Positions 1 through 7,104 are shown, counted from the stretch's first letter. The stretch: 30,053 nucleotides of DNA from Bacteroidales bacterium (GCA_024681565.1 JAILAO010000071.1:1-30053); one strand, 5' to 3'. Notes: generated from the letters alone by a model not told the origin. Made by a program: numbers and translations.

Positions 1-84
1 GCCCTGATCGTCGTCGCCGTGGTCTTCGCGGTCTATCAGTTCATCACGGCCGACCTCCAGGCCTTCATCTATTTCCAGTTCTGA
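1..84 (+). CDS. C-terminal end of a membrane protein, possibly MBOAT-family O-acyltransferase (partial)
   Basis: Only the last 27 codons and the TGA stop lie in the window. The residues are mostly hydrophobic (a run of A, L, I, V and F) and end in FIYFQF. That ending resembles, from memory, the C-termini of Bacteroidota membrane-bound O-acyltransferases (AlgI/DltB type), so an acyl-group transferase in the inner membrane is a reasonable guess. The frame is open from base 1, so the gene starts upstream of the window. It converges on pyrB. The family call is inference from a very short tail. Confidence 0.5.
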   Translation, partial: ALIVVAVVFAVYQFITADLQAFIYFQF

Positions 85-178
85 TTTCCGTTAACCGGAA
101 TGCTGCTCGCAGGCAGATCCCCGGAAAACTACACGTCCGTCAACGGATGAGGATCGGAGCGGGGCGACGCAGGGGAGT

Positions 179-200
179 CTGAGGGGGAGCGCCCCCTCAG
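179..200. terminator. Hairpin between convergent genes
   Basis: A perfect 9-bp inverted repeat (179-187 with 192-200) encloses a 4-nt loop (AGCG). It sits in the 149-bp gap between the plus-strand membrane gene and the minus-strand pyr operon. Neither flank carries a T-tract, so it is not a textbook intrinsic terminator. It may stop transcription from both sides with help, or protect RNA 3' ends. The rest of 85-178 holds no recognisable gene or motif. Confidence 0.45.
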
Positions 201-211
201 TCGTAAAGTGA

Positions 212-258
212 GTATTGCGACAGCAAGGTTCGGTCAACGTACCTTGCTGTCGCAATAC
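212..258 (-). repeat. 18-bp perfect inverted repeat spanning the pyrB stop codon
   Basis: Bases 212-229 pair without mismatch with 241-258 around an 11-nt loop. The pyrB stop codon (234-236) lies in the loop, and one arm encodes the last CxxC-containing residues of PyrB. On the minus strand the flank after the hairpin is only weakly T-rich, so it is an imperfect candidate for the pyr operon terminator or a 3'-end stabilising structure. Together with the hairpin at 179-200 it closes the operon. Confidence 0.6.
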
Positions 259-1313
259 CAGCAGCGCGTGATGCCGTTCTCGGCGACGCGGAAACGCGGC
301 TGGACCTTTTCGTTGTTGCAGATACACTTGCTGTTGGTGCAGTGCATCGTGGTGCTGACGATGGGCTCTTCGTGCTCCGGCATCGTGTGCGCGGGGTCGT
401 CCTTCCATTCCATCAGGCTGATGATCAGGGCCATACGCACGAGCTTGCCGTTCTCGACCTGGCGGAAATAAGCCGCCCGCGGATCGTCGTCCACCTCGGT
501 GAGGATCTCGTTGACGCGCGGCAGCGGGTGCAGCACCGCCATCTTCTCCTTGGCCAGCGCCATCCGGCGGGCGTCCAGCACGAAGCTGTCCTTGACGCGG
601 TCGAATTCGTCCTCGTCCAGGAAGCGTTCCTTCTGCACGCGGGTCATATAGAGTACGTCCAGTTCCGGGATGGCCTCGTCGAGACTGTCCGTTTCGCGGT
701 ATTTGATGCCCATCTTGTCGCAGACGTCTTCTTTGATATAGTCCGGCAGGCGCAGTTCGTCCGGGGCGATCAGCACGACCTTGATGCCGTGGTAGCGGGA
801 CAGGGCCTTGATCAGGGAATGGACGGTGCGGCCGAAGCGGAGGTCGCCGCAGAAACCGATGGTGATGTCGTCGATGTGGCCGAGCTCGCGCTTGATGGTG
901 AGCAGGTCGGTGAGCGTCTGGGTCGGGTGGCTGTGGGAGCCGTCACCGGCGTTGATGATCGGCACGCGGGACACTTCGGAGGTCACCAGCGGGGCGCCCT
1001 CGATGGGATGGCGCATCGCGATGATGTCGGCGAAGCAACCCACCACGCGGACGGTGTCCTGCACCGTCTCGCCCTTGCTGACCGATGAGTTCTGGGGGTT
1101 GGAGAAGCCGAGCACGTTGCCGCCCAGTTCCATCATGGCGGCGGTGAAACTCAGCCGCGTACGGGTGCTGGGCTCATAGAAAAGGGTGGCGAGCTTCTTG
1201 TGGGCCATACTGCCCTGGTAGCGCTCGCGGTGTGCGATGATGTCCTCGGCCAGGGCTACGATCTGGTCGATTTCCTCCTTGCTGAGGTCGGTGGGATCGA
1301 TGAGGTGTTTCAT
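234..1313 (-). CDS. pyrB: Aspartate carbamoyltransferase with C-terminal PyrI-like zinc ribbon
   Basis: Catalyses carbamoyl phosphate plus aspartate to carbamoyl aspartate, the committed step of UMP synthesis. The 359-residue protein has the carbamoyl-phosphate motif STRTR (49-53), the NAGDG...HPTQ stretch (121-132) and HPLPR (262-266). The catalytic domain ends near residue 305. About 50 more residues follow with Cys325-x4-Cys330-x20-Cys351-x2-Cys354, the Cys4 pattern of the zinc domain of E. coli PyrI (C-x4-C-x23-C-x2-C). The nucleotide-binding allosteric domain of PyrI is absent, and no separate pyrI is seen. The open frame extends further upstream, but the ATG at 1313 gives the family's normal N-terminus and overlaps the pyrE stop as ATGA, implying coupled translation. 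It is the last gene of the operon. The catalytic identity is firm; zinc binding is inferred from the Cys pattern. Confidence 0.96.
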   Translation of the reverse strand: MKHLIDPTDLSKEEIDQIVALAEDIIAHRERYQGSMAHKKLATLFYEPSTRTRLSFTAAMMELGGNVLGFSNPQNSSVSKGETVQDTVRVVGCFADIIAMRHPIEGAPLVTSEVSRVPIINAGDGSHSHPTQTLTDLLTIKRELGHIDDITIGFCGDLRFGRTVHSLIKALSRYHGIKVVLIAPDELRLPDYIKEDVCDKMGIKYRETDSLDEAIPELDVLYMTRVQKERFLDEDEFDRVKDSFVLDARRMALAKEKMAVLHPLPRVNEILTEVDDDPRAAYFRQVENGKLVRMALIISLMEWKDDPAHTMPEHEEPIVSTTMHCTNSKCICNNEKVQPRFRVAENGITRCWYCDSKVR

Positions 1314-1918
1314 AAATTGTTGCGGAATTCCAGGATCTGTTCTTTCTGTGCGGGCGTGATGTATTTCTGTTCGACGGCCACGTCCACGAGGGCGTCGAGG
1401 TTGCTCAGGGAATAATTGACGACGTCCGCCGCGGCGAGGCGTTCCAGGCACTTGCGCAGGCCGTAGGTGAAGATGCTTACGATGCCGAGCACTTCGGCGC
1501 CCGCTTCCCGCAGGGCGTTCACCACGTCGATGACGCTGCCGCCCGTGGAGATGAGGTCCTCGACCACGACGACCTTTGTGCCGGGTTCAAGCCGGCCCTC
1601 GATGCGGTTGGTCCGGCCGTGGGTCTTGGCCTCGCCCCGGACATAACCCATGGGCAGGTCCAGCAGGGTGGCGGTAATGGCGGCGTGGGCGATGCCGGCG
1701 GTGGAGGTACCCATCAGGGCCTGGCACTCCGGGAAATGCTCCCGGACGAGGGTGGCGAGCCCAGCTTCGACCTTTTCCCGTACGGCGGGGGCGGACAGGG
1801 TGAGCCGGTTGTCGCAATAGATCGGGCTCTGGATGCCGCTGGCCCAGGTGAACGGCTCCTCGGGACGGAGGAACACGGCCCCGATCGAGAGGAGTTCTTT
1901 GGCGATTTGTTTTTCCAT
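1310..1918 (-). CDS. pyrE: Orotate phosphoribosyltransferase
   Basis: Converts orotate and PRPP to OMP, step five of UMP synthesis. The 202-residue length is normal for the family. The PRPP-binding motif VVVVEDLISTGGS lies at 116-128, and the flexible-loop Lys/His segment GEAKTHGR at 95-102. The ATG at 1918 lies 3 nt after the pyrF stop. Its own TGA overlaps the pyrB ATG by 4 nt, so the two are probably translationally coupled. Confidence 0.96.
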   Translation of the reverse strand: MEKQIAKELLSIGAVFLRPEEPFTWASGIQSPIYCDNRLTLSAPAVREKVEAGLATLVREHFPECQALMGTSTAGIAHAAITATLLDLPMGYVRGEAKTHGRTNRIEGRLEPGTKVVVVEDLISTGGSVIDVVNALREAGAEVLGIVSIFTYGLRKCLERLAAADVVNYSLSNLDALVDVAVEQKYITPAQKEQILEFRNNL

Positions 1919-1921
1919 ATC

Positions 1922-2626
1922 TTACTGATTCAAAAATTCCTGCAGGCAACGGTCATAGGCGGCGACAGGATCTGCCGCTGCGGTGACGGGCCGGCCGACC
2001 ACGATGTAGTCGGAGCCGATCTCCCGGGCGCGGGCCGGGGTGGTGATGCGGACCTGGTCGTCCGCGGCCGCGTCCGCGAAACGGATGCCCGGCGTGACGG
2101 TGAGGAAGTCCGCCCCGCAGGCCTGTTTGACCATCGCCGCTTCGAGCGGCGAGCAGACGACGCCGTCCAGGCCGGCTTCCTGCGCGTTCTGCGCATATTT
2201 CACGATGGTCTCGTTGATTCCGGCGCCGATCAGCAGTTCGCGCTGCATCCGCTCCTCGCTGGTGGAGGTGAGCTGGGTGACGGCAATGAGCAGCGGGCGG
2301 GTGCCGTCGGGCCGGGTCAGGCCTTCGAGCGCGGCGCGCATCATCTCGACGGTGCCGGCCGCATGGACGTTGCAGATGTCCACATCCAGGGCGGAGAGCA
2401 CGCGCATCGCTTTCCTGACGGTGTTGGGGATGTCGTGGAGCTTGAGGTCCAGGAAGACCGGGTGGCCGCGGCGCTTGAGTTCACGGACGATGTCCGGCCC
2501 TTCGGCGTAGAAGAGCTCCATCCCGATTTTGACAAAGGGTTTGCGATGGCCCTCGAATGCGTCGAGGAACTGCAGGGTCTGCTGCCTGCTTGCGAAGTCG
2601 CAGGCGATGATGACGTCTCTTGCCAT
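1922..2626 (-). CDS. pyrF: Orotidine 5'-phosphate decarboxylase
   Basis: Decarboxylates OMP to UMP, the last step of the pathway. At 234 residues it is the short, E. coli/Bacillus-like form rather than the longer (about 270-residue) form that I recall from many Bacteroidota. The catalytic Asp-Lys-Asp cluster is in DLKLHDIPNTV (60-70), with Lys62 as the key lysine. The first base of its ATG (2626) is also the last base of the pyrD TAA stop (a TAATG overlap), typical of coupled translation. Confidence 0.96.
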   Translation of the reverse strand: MARDVIIACDFASRQQTLQFLDAFEGHRKPFVKIGMELFYAEGPDIVRELKRRGHPVFLDLKLHDIPNTVRKAMRVLSALDVDICNVHAAGTVEMMRAALEGLTRPDGTRPLLIAVTQLTSTSEERMQRELLIGAGINETIVKYAQNAQEAGLDGVVCSPLEAAMVKQACGADFLTVTPGIRFADAAADDQVRITTPARAREIGSDYIVVGRPVTAAADPVAAYDRCLQEFLNQ

Positions 2627-3540
2627 TATATGATTCCGATTATTTCTTGTAAACTGTCGATGCCCAGACTGTCCATCAGGGCGGGAAGGGCGGTGATGAT
2701 CTCCGGGCAGGCCATCGGGTTGCGGAGGTTTTCCGCACCTATCTGCACGGCCGTGGCACCGGCCATCATCATTTCAATTACGTCCTCGGCGCGCCGGACG
2801 CCGCCGCAACCCATGACGGGGATGCTGCAGGCATGGGCCACCTGCCAGACCATCCGCAGGGCGACCGGGAAAATCGCAGGTCCGGAGAAACCGCCCGTCT
2901 TGTTGGCGATGACCGGCCGGCGCTTCCGGATGTCGATACGCATGCCCAGGAAGGTGTTGACCAGCGTGATGCCGTCCGCACCGGCGTCTTCGCAGGCCCG
3001 GGCGATCGAGACGATGTCCGTGACGTTCGGGCTGAGCTTGATGAAGACGGGCTTGCGGGTGACGGCCCTGACGGCCCGGGTGACGGCTGCTGCGGAGGCG
3101 GGGTCGGTACCGAAGGCCATCCCGCCGCCGTGTACGTTGGGGCAGGAAACGTTGACTTCGAGGATGTCGATGTCCGGGCAGGCGTCCGCCCGGGCACAGT
3201 TGTGGGCATATTCCTCCACGGAATAGCCGCTGATGTTGGCGATGATGGCTCCGCGGTAGATCTTGCGGAGCGCGGGGGCCTTGTCGGACACGAGTGCCTC
3301 GATGCCCGGGTTCTGCAGGCCCACGGAGTTGCTCATCCCGGCGCTGCACTCGGCGATGCGCGGCGTCGGATTGCCATAGCGCGCCTCGCGGGTGGTCCCT
3401 TTCAGGGAAATGCCGCCCAGGACGTTGAGGTCGAAAGTGTCGGCGAGTTCCAGCCCGAAGCCGAAAGTGCCGCTGGCGGGTACGACCGGGTTGGCGAGCC
3501 GGATGCCGCAAAGGGTCACGGAAAGGTCTTTGTTTACCAT
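2626..3540 (-). CDS. pyrD: Dihydroorotate dehydrogenase, class 1B catalytic subunit
   Basis: Oxidises dihydroorotate to orotate with FMN. The 304-residue protein has the class 1 motif NVSCPNV (130-136), with the class 1B catalytic Cys at 133. Class 1B enzymes pass electrons to PyrK and NAD, and pyrK lies immediately upstream and overlaps by 7 nt, which supports the assignment. The open frame continues upstream, but that part is a shadow of pyrK; the ATG at 3540 (MVNKDLSV) gives the expected N-terminus. Confidence 0.96.
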   Translation of the reverse strand: MVNKDLSVTLCGIRLANPVVPASGTFGFGLELADTFDLNVLGGISLKGTTREARYGNPTPRIAECSAGMSNSVGLQNPGIEALVSDKAPALRKIYRGAIIANISGYSVEEYAHNCARADACPDIDILEVNVSCPNVHGGGMAFGTDPASAAAVTRAVRAVTRKPVFIKLSPNVTDIVSIARACEDAGADGITLVNTFLGMRIDIRKRRPVIANKTGGFSGPAIFPVALRMVWQVAHACSIPVMGCGGVRRAEDVIEMMMAGATAVQIGAENLRNPMACPEIITALPALMDSLGIDSLQEIIGII

Positions 3541-4283
3541 AGCACGTCCTCCTTGTCGAAAACGGGCCCGTCGGCGCAGACGCGCTGCGGTCCCCGGGCG
3601 GTCTGTATGCTGCAGCCGTAGCAGAATCCGGCACCGCAGCCCATCCGCTCCTCCAGGCTCACTTCGCCGGGGGTGTCCAGGGCGCGGCAGACGGCCTTCA
3701 TCATCGGCAGCGGGCCGCAGGTGTAAAAGCAGTCGAAGGCCGGCCGGCCGGCTGCCACGGCATCGGTCACGAAGCCTTTCGTCCCTACGGAACCGTCCAT
3801 CGTGGCGAGATGCACGGGCAGTCCCAGGGAGCGGAATTCCTCTGCGAGGAAGATCTCGTCGGCCCGGTTGAAACCCAGCACGACACTGACGCTCCGGCCC
3901 AGGTTCATCAGCTCCCGGGCCAGCAGGAAGAGGGGAGCCGCGCCCAGTCCGCCGCCGACCAGCAGCGCGGATTCCCGGCATTTTTCGGGATGGAATCCGC
4001 TTCCCAGGCCGGTGAGCAGATCCAGCTGCATTCCGGGCTGCATCCCGGACATCGCCCGGGTGCCCTCGCCGACGACTTTGTAGTAGAGGACGATGCCGTT
4101 GGGGAGCGTGTCGCTGACGGAAATCGGTCGGCGCAGGTAGTACTCCGGCAGGGCGATGTCTACGAACTGCCCGCTGCGCATCGTCACGGGGCGGTCCGTC
4201 AGCAGGACCATCCGGTATGTATCCCGGGCCACCGGGTCATTGCTCTTGATCGAGAAAAGGGACTTCTGCATCGGCGGTTCCAT
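3534..4283 (-). CDS. pyrK: Dihydroorotate dehydrogenase electron transfer subunit
   Basis: FAD and [2Fe-2S] subunit that moves electrons from PyrD to NAD+. The 249-residue protein has the flavin motif RRPIS (51-55), a GGGLGAAPL nucleotide-binding motif (110-118) and four cluster-ligand cysteines at 216, 221, 224 and 236 (C-x4-C-x2-C-x11-C). The ATG at 4283 follows the upstream TAA directly. A second in-frame ATG (Met5, at 4271) is an equally possible start. It overlaps pyrD by 7 nt, as expected for subunits made in equal amounts. Confidence 0.95.
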   Translation of the reverse strand: MEPPMQKSLFSIKSNDPVARDTYRMVLLTDRPVTMRSGQFVDIALPEYYLRRPISVSDTLPNGIVLYYKVVGEGTRAMSGMQPGMQLDLLTGLGSGFHPEKCRESALLVGGGLGAAPLFLLARELMNLGRSVSVVLGFNRADEIFLAEEFRSLGLPVHLATMDGSVGTKGFVTDAVAAGRPAFDCFYTCGPLPMMKAVCRALDTPGEVSLEERMGCGAGFCYGCSIQTARGPQRVCADGPVFDKEDVLW

Positions 4284-4928
4284 TTAAATGTCCAGGGAAG
4301 AGCGGCGGATCCAGCGGGCGCCGGAAGGGGTCAGCAGAAGGATGTCCATCTCTTCGCTGACAGACTGGAGTTCGCTCTGGTAACGCAGTACTTTCGCGGT
4401 CGTGGTGATCAGCATCTCGCAAAAACCGATCGCCTCCGCCGGCCGGAACAGCGCATATTCGAATTTGCCCAGGTTCACGATGGCCTTGGGGACACTGATT
4501 TCTCCCTGGTAGGCCAGGCCGAAACTGTTCTCCGCTTCGAAGAACTTGTTGAGGTTGCCGCCCTGGGCGGTCAGTTCCACCACCGAAGCTCTGCCGGAAT
4601 TGTAGCCGCTGATCAGGATGTGGGGCCTGTCCTGGATGCCTTCCTGTGTAAAATAGCGGTCGAGCAGATCCGCGGCGGCAAAGGTCGTCGTCAGGTTCCG
4701 GTTGTTCCTGAACAGTTCGCGCAGGTGGCAGGAAGTCGGAATGCCGCCCATGCCGGCGTTGCCGCAGTAGCTCACCGCCAGGTGGTCGTTGACCAGGAAG
4801 GATTTCTGCTCGGCGTTCGTGGTGATGTATTTGTAGTCGATTCCGTTCCGCTGGGTGTGGTTGGTGACCTGGCAGTCGGATGCCACGACCAGGGCGCCGG
4901 GGATTTTCATGTGGAGGATCAGGGACAT
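4284..4928 (-). CDS. Proteasome/HslV-like Ntn-hydrolase-fold protein of unknown role
   Basis: A 214-residue soluble protein between pyrC (8-nt gap) and pyrK (no gap). Its first 22 residues align without gaps to my memory of bacterial HslV: Met-Ser where HslV has Met-Thr, then a glycine at 11, and VVASDCQVT where HslV has VIAGDGQAT. If the initiator Met is removed, Ser becomes residue 1 and the Asp becomes residue 17, the catalytic Asp position of HslV. A Lys (K42) before a hydrophobic strand and an NAGMGG turn match the proteasome Lys33 and following strand-turn region, with an insertion of about 9 residues. No HslU/ATPase partner is present in the window. The fold is inferred by eye; activity, substrate and any role in pyrimidine control are unknown. 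Confidence 0.75.
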   Translation of the reverse strand: MSLILHMKIPGALVVASDCQVTNHTQRNGIDYKYITTNAEQKSFLVNDHLAVSYCGNAGMGGIPTSCHLRELFRNNRNLTTTFAAADLLDRYFTQEGIQDRPHILISGYNSGRASVVELTAQGGNLNKFFEAENSFGLAYQGEISVPKAIVNLGKFEYALFRPAEAIGFCEMLITTTAKVLRYQSELQSVSEEMDILLLTPSGARWIRRSSLDI

Positions 4929-4936
4929 GGCGCAGA

Positions 4937-6205
4937 TTATTTGTAGAGGTAAACGGGGATACCGTCCTTGAGGGTCAGGAGGATGCGGCTGCGTACGGCG
5001 GCGCCCGCAAAAGGCGTGGCCTTTCCCAGCGAGAGGAAGTCCGCCGGGTCGACGGTCCAGGAAGCCTCGGGGTCGATGACGGTCAGGTCGGCCCGGGCAC
5101 CGGGCTGCAGGCCTCCGTCGAGGCGGAAGGCCCGGCGGGGACCGGTGGTCAGGGCTTCGACGATGCGTTCCAGGGACAGTTTCCCTGTCAGCACAAGTCC
5201 GGTGTAGAGCACCGGGAAAGCCGTCTCCAGGCCGACGATTCCCATGGCGCTGCCGGCCAGTCCGCGGGATTTCTCCTCGGCGCTGTGGGGGGCATGGTCG
5301 GTGGCGATGGCGTCGATGGTGCCGTCGCGAAGCCCCTCGATGAGAGCCTCGCGGTCTTCGGCACGGCGCAGCGGCGGATTCATCTTGAAACGTCCGTCTT
5401 CCTGCAGGTCGTCTTCGCAGAGGGTCAGATAGTGGGGCCCCGTCTCGCAGCTCACCCGTACCCCGCGCGCCTTGGCGGTGCGGATCAGTTCTACGCTTTC
5501 GGCGCAGGAGATATGGCAGACGTGGTAGCGGCAGCCGGTCTCCTCGGCGAGGGCGAGGTCGCGCCGGATCTGTCCCCATTCGCTCTCGGAGCAGATGCCT
5601 TTGTGACCGTGGGCGGCGCAGTAGCGTCCGTCGTGGATATATCCCCCGTGCAGGAGCGTATTGTCTTCGCAGTGGGCGGCGATGATCACGTCTTCCCGGG
5701 CGGCGGCCTGCATCGCGCTGCGCATCATTGCTTCGCTCTGTACACCGCTGCCGTCGTCGGAAAAGGCGGCGCAGCGCCCTTTCAGGGCGGCGAAGTCCAC
5801 CAGTTCCGAACCCTTGCGTCCCAGCGTGATGGCGGCATAGGGCAGGACCCGGATGCAGGCATCCCGGTCAATGATCTCCTGCTCGAGCGCCAGGGTCTCG
5901 GGACTGTCCGGCACGGGATTGAGGTTGGGCATGGCACAGACGGTCGTATAACCGCCATGGGCGGCGGCCAGCGAACCGGTGCGGATGGTTTCCTTATAGC
6001 CCTGTCCGGGTTCCCGGAAATGGACATGGATGTCGGTGAATCCCTCGCTGACCCATTTGCCGCTGCAGTCGATCAGCCGTGCGCCGGGAGCCTCGACGAT
6101 ATCCGGTCCGATCGCCGCGATGCGGCCGTCCCGGACCAGCACGTCGGCGCGCCGCCGGCCGCTGCCGTCGATGAGGATGCCTCCTTTGAGTAACAATGTC
6201 TCCAT
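4937..6205 (-). CDS. pyrC: Dihydroorotase
   Basis: Cyclises carbamoyl aspartate to dihydroorotate. The 422-residue protein is the long amidohydrolase type. It has the metal motif DIHVHFREPG (58-67) and the second signature ATDHAPHS (301-308), with Asp303 as the catalytic base. The ATG at 6205 is chosen because it gives the family N-terminus METLLLKGG. An upstream in-frame TTG at 6229 would place the N-terminus inside the attenuator hairpin and is less likely. It is the first enzyme gene of the operon and starts 3 nt after the T-tract of the leader terminator, so its expression should depend directly on read-through there. Confidence 0.96.
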   Translation of the reverse strand: METLLLKGGILIDGSGRRRADVLVRDGRIAAIGPDIVEAPGARLIDCSGKWVSEGFTDIHVHFREPGQGYKETIRTGSLAAAHGGYTTVCAMPNLNPVPDSPETLALEQEIIDRDACIRVLPYAAITLGRKGSELVDFAALKGRCAAFSDDGSGVQSEAMMRSAMQAAAREDVIIAAHCEDNTLLHGGYIHDGRYCAAHGHKGICSESEWGQIRRDLALAEETGCRYHVCHISCAESVELIRTAKARGVRVSCETGPHYLTLCEDDLQEDGRFKMNPPLRRAEDREALIEGLRDGTIDAIATDHAPHSAEEKSRGLAGSAMGIVGLETAFPVLYTGLVLTGKLSLERIVEALTTGPRRAFRLDGGLQPGARADLTVIDPEASWTVDPADFLSLGKATPFAGAAVRSRILLTLKDGIPVYLYK

Positions 6206-6208
6206 AAT

Positions 6209-6239
6209 AAAAAAACAGACAGCCGTCAAAAGCTGTCCG
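6209..6239 (-). terminator. Leader terminator (attenuator) of the pyr operon
   Basis: On the minus strand, 6239-6232 pairs with 6223-6216 (8 bp including one G-U pair) around an 8-nt loop (6231-6224), followed at once by seven T residues (6215-6209). This is a standard intrinsic terminator. It ends 3 nt before the pyrC ATG, and the stop codon of the leader peptide (6228-6226) lies in its loop. A ribosome reaching the end of the leader peptide would cover the 5' arm and prevent folding. Confidence 0.85.
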
Positions 6240-6324
6240 AAAAATCAAAAAACAAAAAGCAACGGAAGGAGGCCTCGGGGAAGCCGCCGCAGCGGAAATC
6301 GTTGGTGTGGGGAATCCTTTTCAT
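6226..6324 (-). CDS. Putative pyr operon leader peptide
   Basis: A 32-codon frame (ATG at 6324, TGA at 6228-6226) begins about 12 nt after the likely transcription start. Its C-terminal codons are forced to be Phe/Leu-rich by three T-tracts (6258-6254, 6252-6247, 6244-6240), and it ends inside the terminator loop. The position, T-tracts and stop-in-terminator layout match the E. coli pyrBI leader peptide, where coupled translation controls termination according to UTP supply. The peptide itself probably has no function. Expression is inferred from the layout. Confidence 0.72.
   Translation of the reverse strand: MKRIPHTNDFRCGGFPEASFRCFLFFDFSDSF
6268..6288 (-). promoter_or_regulatory. Possible RNA polymerase pause hairpin upstream of the T-tracts
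   Basis: On the minus strand 6288-6281 can pair with 6275-6268 (seven pairs including one T-G, one mismatch) around a 5-nt loop. It lies about 10 nt before the first T-tract of the leader. A pause hairpin followed by a U-rich stretch is the arrangement that makes polymerase speed depend on UTP. The pairing is seen; pausing is inferred. Confidence 0.4.
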
Positions 6325-6339
6325 TGCTCGTTATCCTTG

Positions 6340-6371
6340 CAAATATAGAAATAATCCGCTGAACTCACAAA
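6340..6371 (-). promoter_or_regulatory. Promoter of the pyr operon
   Basis: The minus strand carries TTTG (6371-6368), a 20-bp spacer and TATATTTG (6347-6340), a full match to the Bacteroidota -33/-7 consensus. Transcription should start near 6335, giving a leader of about 130 nt before pyrC. The promoter sits 17 bp after the deformylase stop codon. Confidence 0.85.
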
Positions 6372-6388
6372 TCCTCTTTGCCTGTCGG

Positions 6389-7087
6389 TCAGACCCCCGG
6401 GCCCCGGCGCCACGCCGGCTTGTCATAGGCACCCTGTCCGGCATAGGGAGCACGTTCCGCTTCCCACTCGGGGTCGTCGGAGACCGAGTCGGCGCGGTCC
6501 GTATAGAGGATCCCGTCCAGATGGTCCGTCTCGTGCTGGAAGATGACGGCGGTGAATCCGTGGATCTCCTCCGTAACGGTCTGCAGGGTCTGCGGGTCGG
6601 TCCAGGAGATGACGACCCCCTCGCTGCGCGGGACGATTCCCCGTTTGCCCGGGATGGACAGGCATCCTTCGCGGCCGCGTACCGTATCGCCCAGGTGCCG
6701 GAGGACACGCAGGTTGGGATAGACCACGAACGGCTCGCCGGGCTGGTCCAGACGCTGGATGGCGGCGATGCGCAGCAGCAGTCCCACCTGCGGCGCGGCG
6801 ATCCCGACACCTCCTTGCTGCGGGGCGCGTACCGTACTCAGCATCTTGGAGGAAAGCATGCCATAGAGGTCGCTGCGCAACTCCTCTTCGCTCAGTTCCC
6901 GGCAGGCGGCACGCAGCTCCAGGCTGTCTTCGAAATCGCTGACGACTCCCACATACATGACGCTGTCGGACATCGTGATGACCGTGCGCTCCCACACGGA
7001 AAAGGGGCCCTGCGTCCTGCGCGGACTGCCGCAGGCGGCGAGCAGGCATACTGCGGTGCAGCAGAGGAAGAAAATACGTGATTTCAT
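6389..7087 (-). CDS. Peptide deformylase with lipoprotein signal peptide
   Basis: All three peptide deformylase motifs are present in the 232-residue protein: GVGIAAPQ (93-100), EGCLS (140-144, metal ligand Cys142) and HETDH (185-189, metal ligands His185 and His189, catalytic Glu186). The N-terminus is a lipoprotein signal: MKSR, a hydrophobic stretch, then LAAC with the lipidated Cys at 19. The start at 7087 is chosen because it gives this signal. Normal deformylase acts on nascent chains in the cytoplasm, so this copy should instead be anchored on the outer face of a membrane. Its substrate is unknown; secreted N-formyl peptides are one guess. It has its own promoter and lies just upstream of the pyr promoter. 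Confidence 0.9.
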   Translation of the reverse strand: MKSRIFFLCCTAVCLLAACGSPRRTQGPFSVWERTVITMSDSVMYVGVVSDFEDSLELRAACRELSEEELRSDLYGMLSSKMLSTVRAPQQGGVGIAAPQVGLLLRIAAIQRLDQPGEPFVVYPNLRVLRHLGDTVRGREGCLSIPGKRGIVPRSEGVVISWTDPQTLQTVTEEIHGFTAVIFQHETDHLDGILYTDRADSVSDDPEWEAERAPYAGQGAYDKPAWRRGPGV

Positions 7088-7104
7088 CAAAAGATAGAAT
7101 TTTA

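Noticed and set aside
1619..3226. Long open frame on the plus strand opposite pyrE, pyrF and pyrD
   Set aside because: It is a codon-bias shadow of GC-rich genes: its composition is rich in Gly, Asp, Val and Arg, it shows no domain, and it lies fully antisense to recognised genes.
6205..6229. Alternative TTG start for pyrC at 6229
   Set aside because: It would begin translation inside the attenuator hairpin and add a non-conserved extension; the ATG at 6205 gives the family N-terminus.
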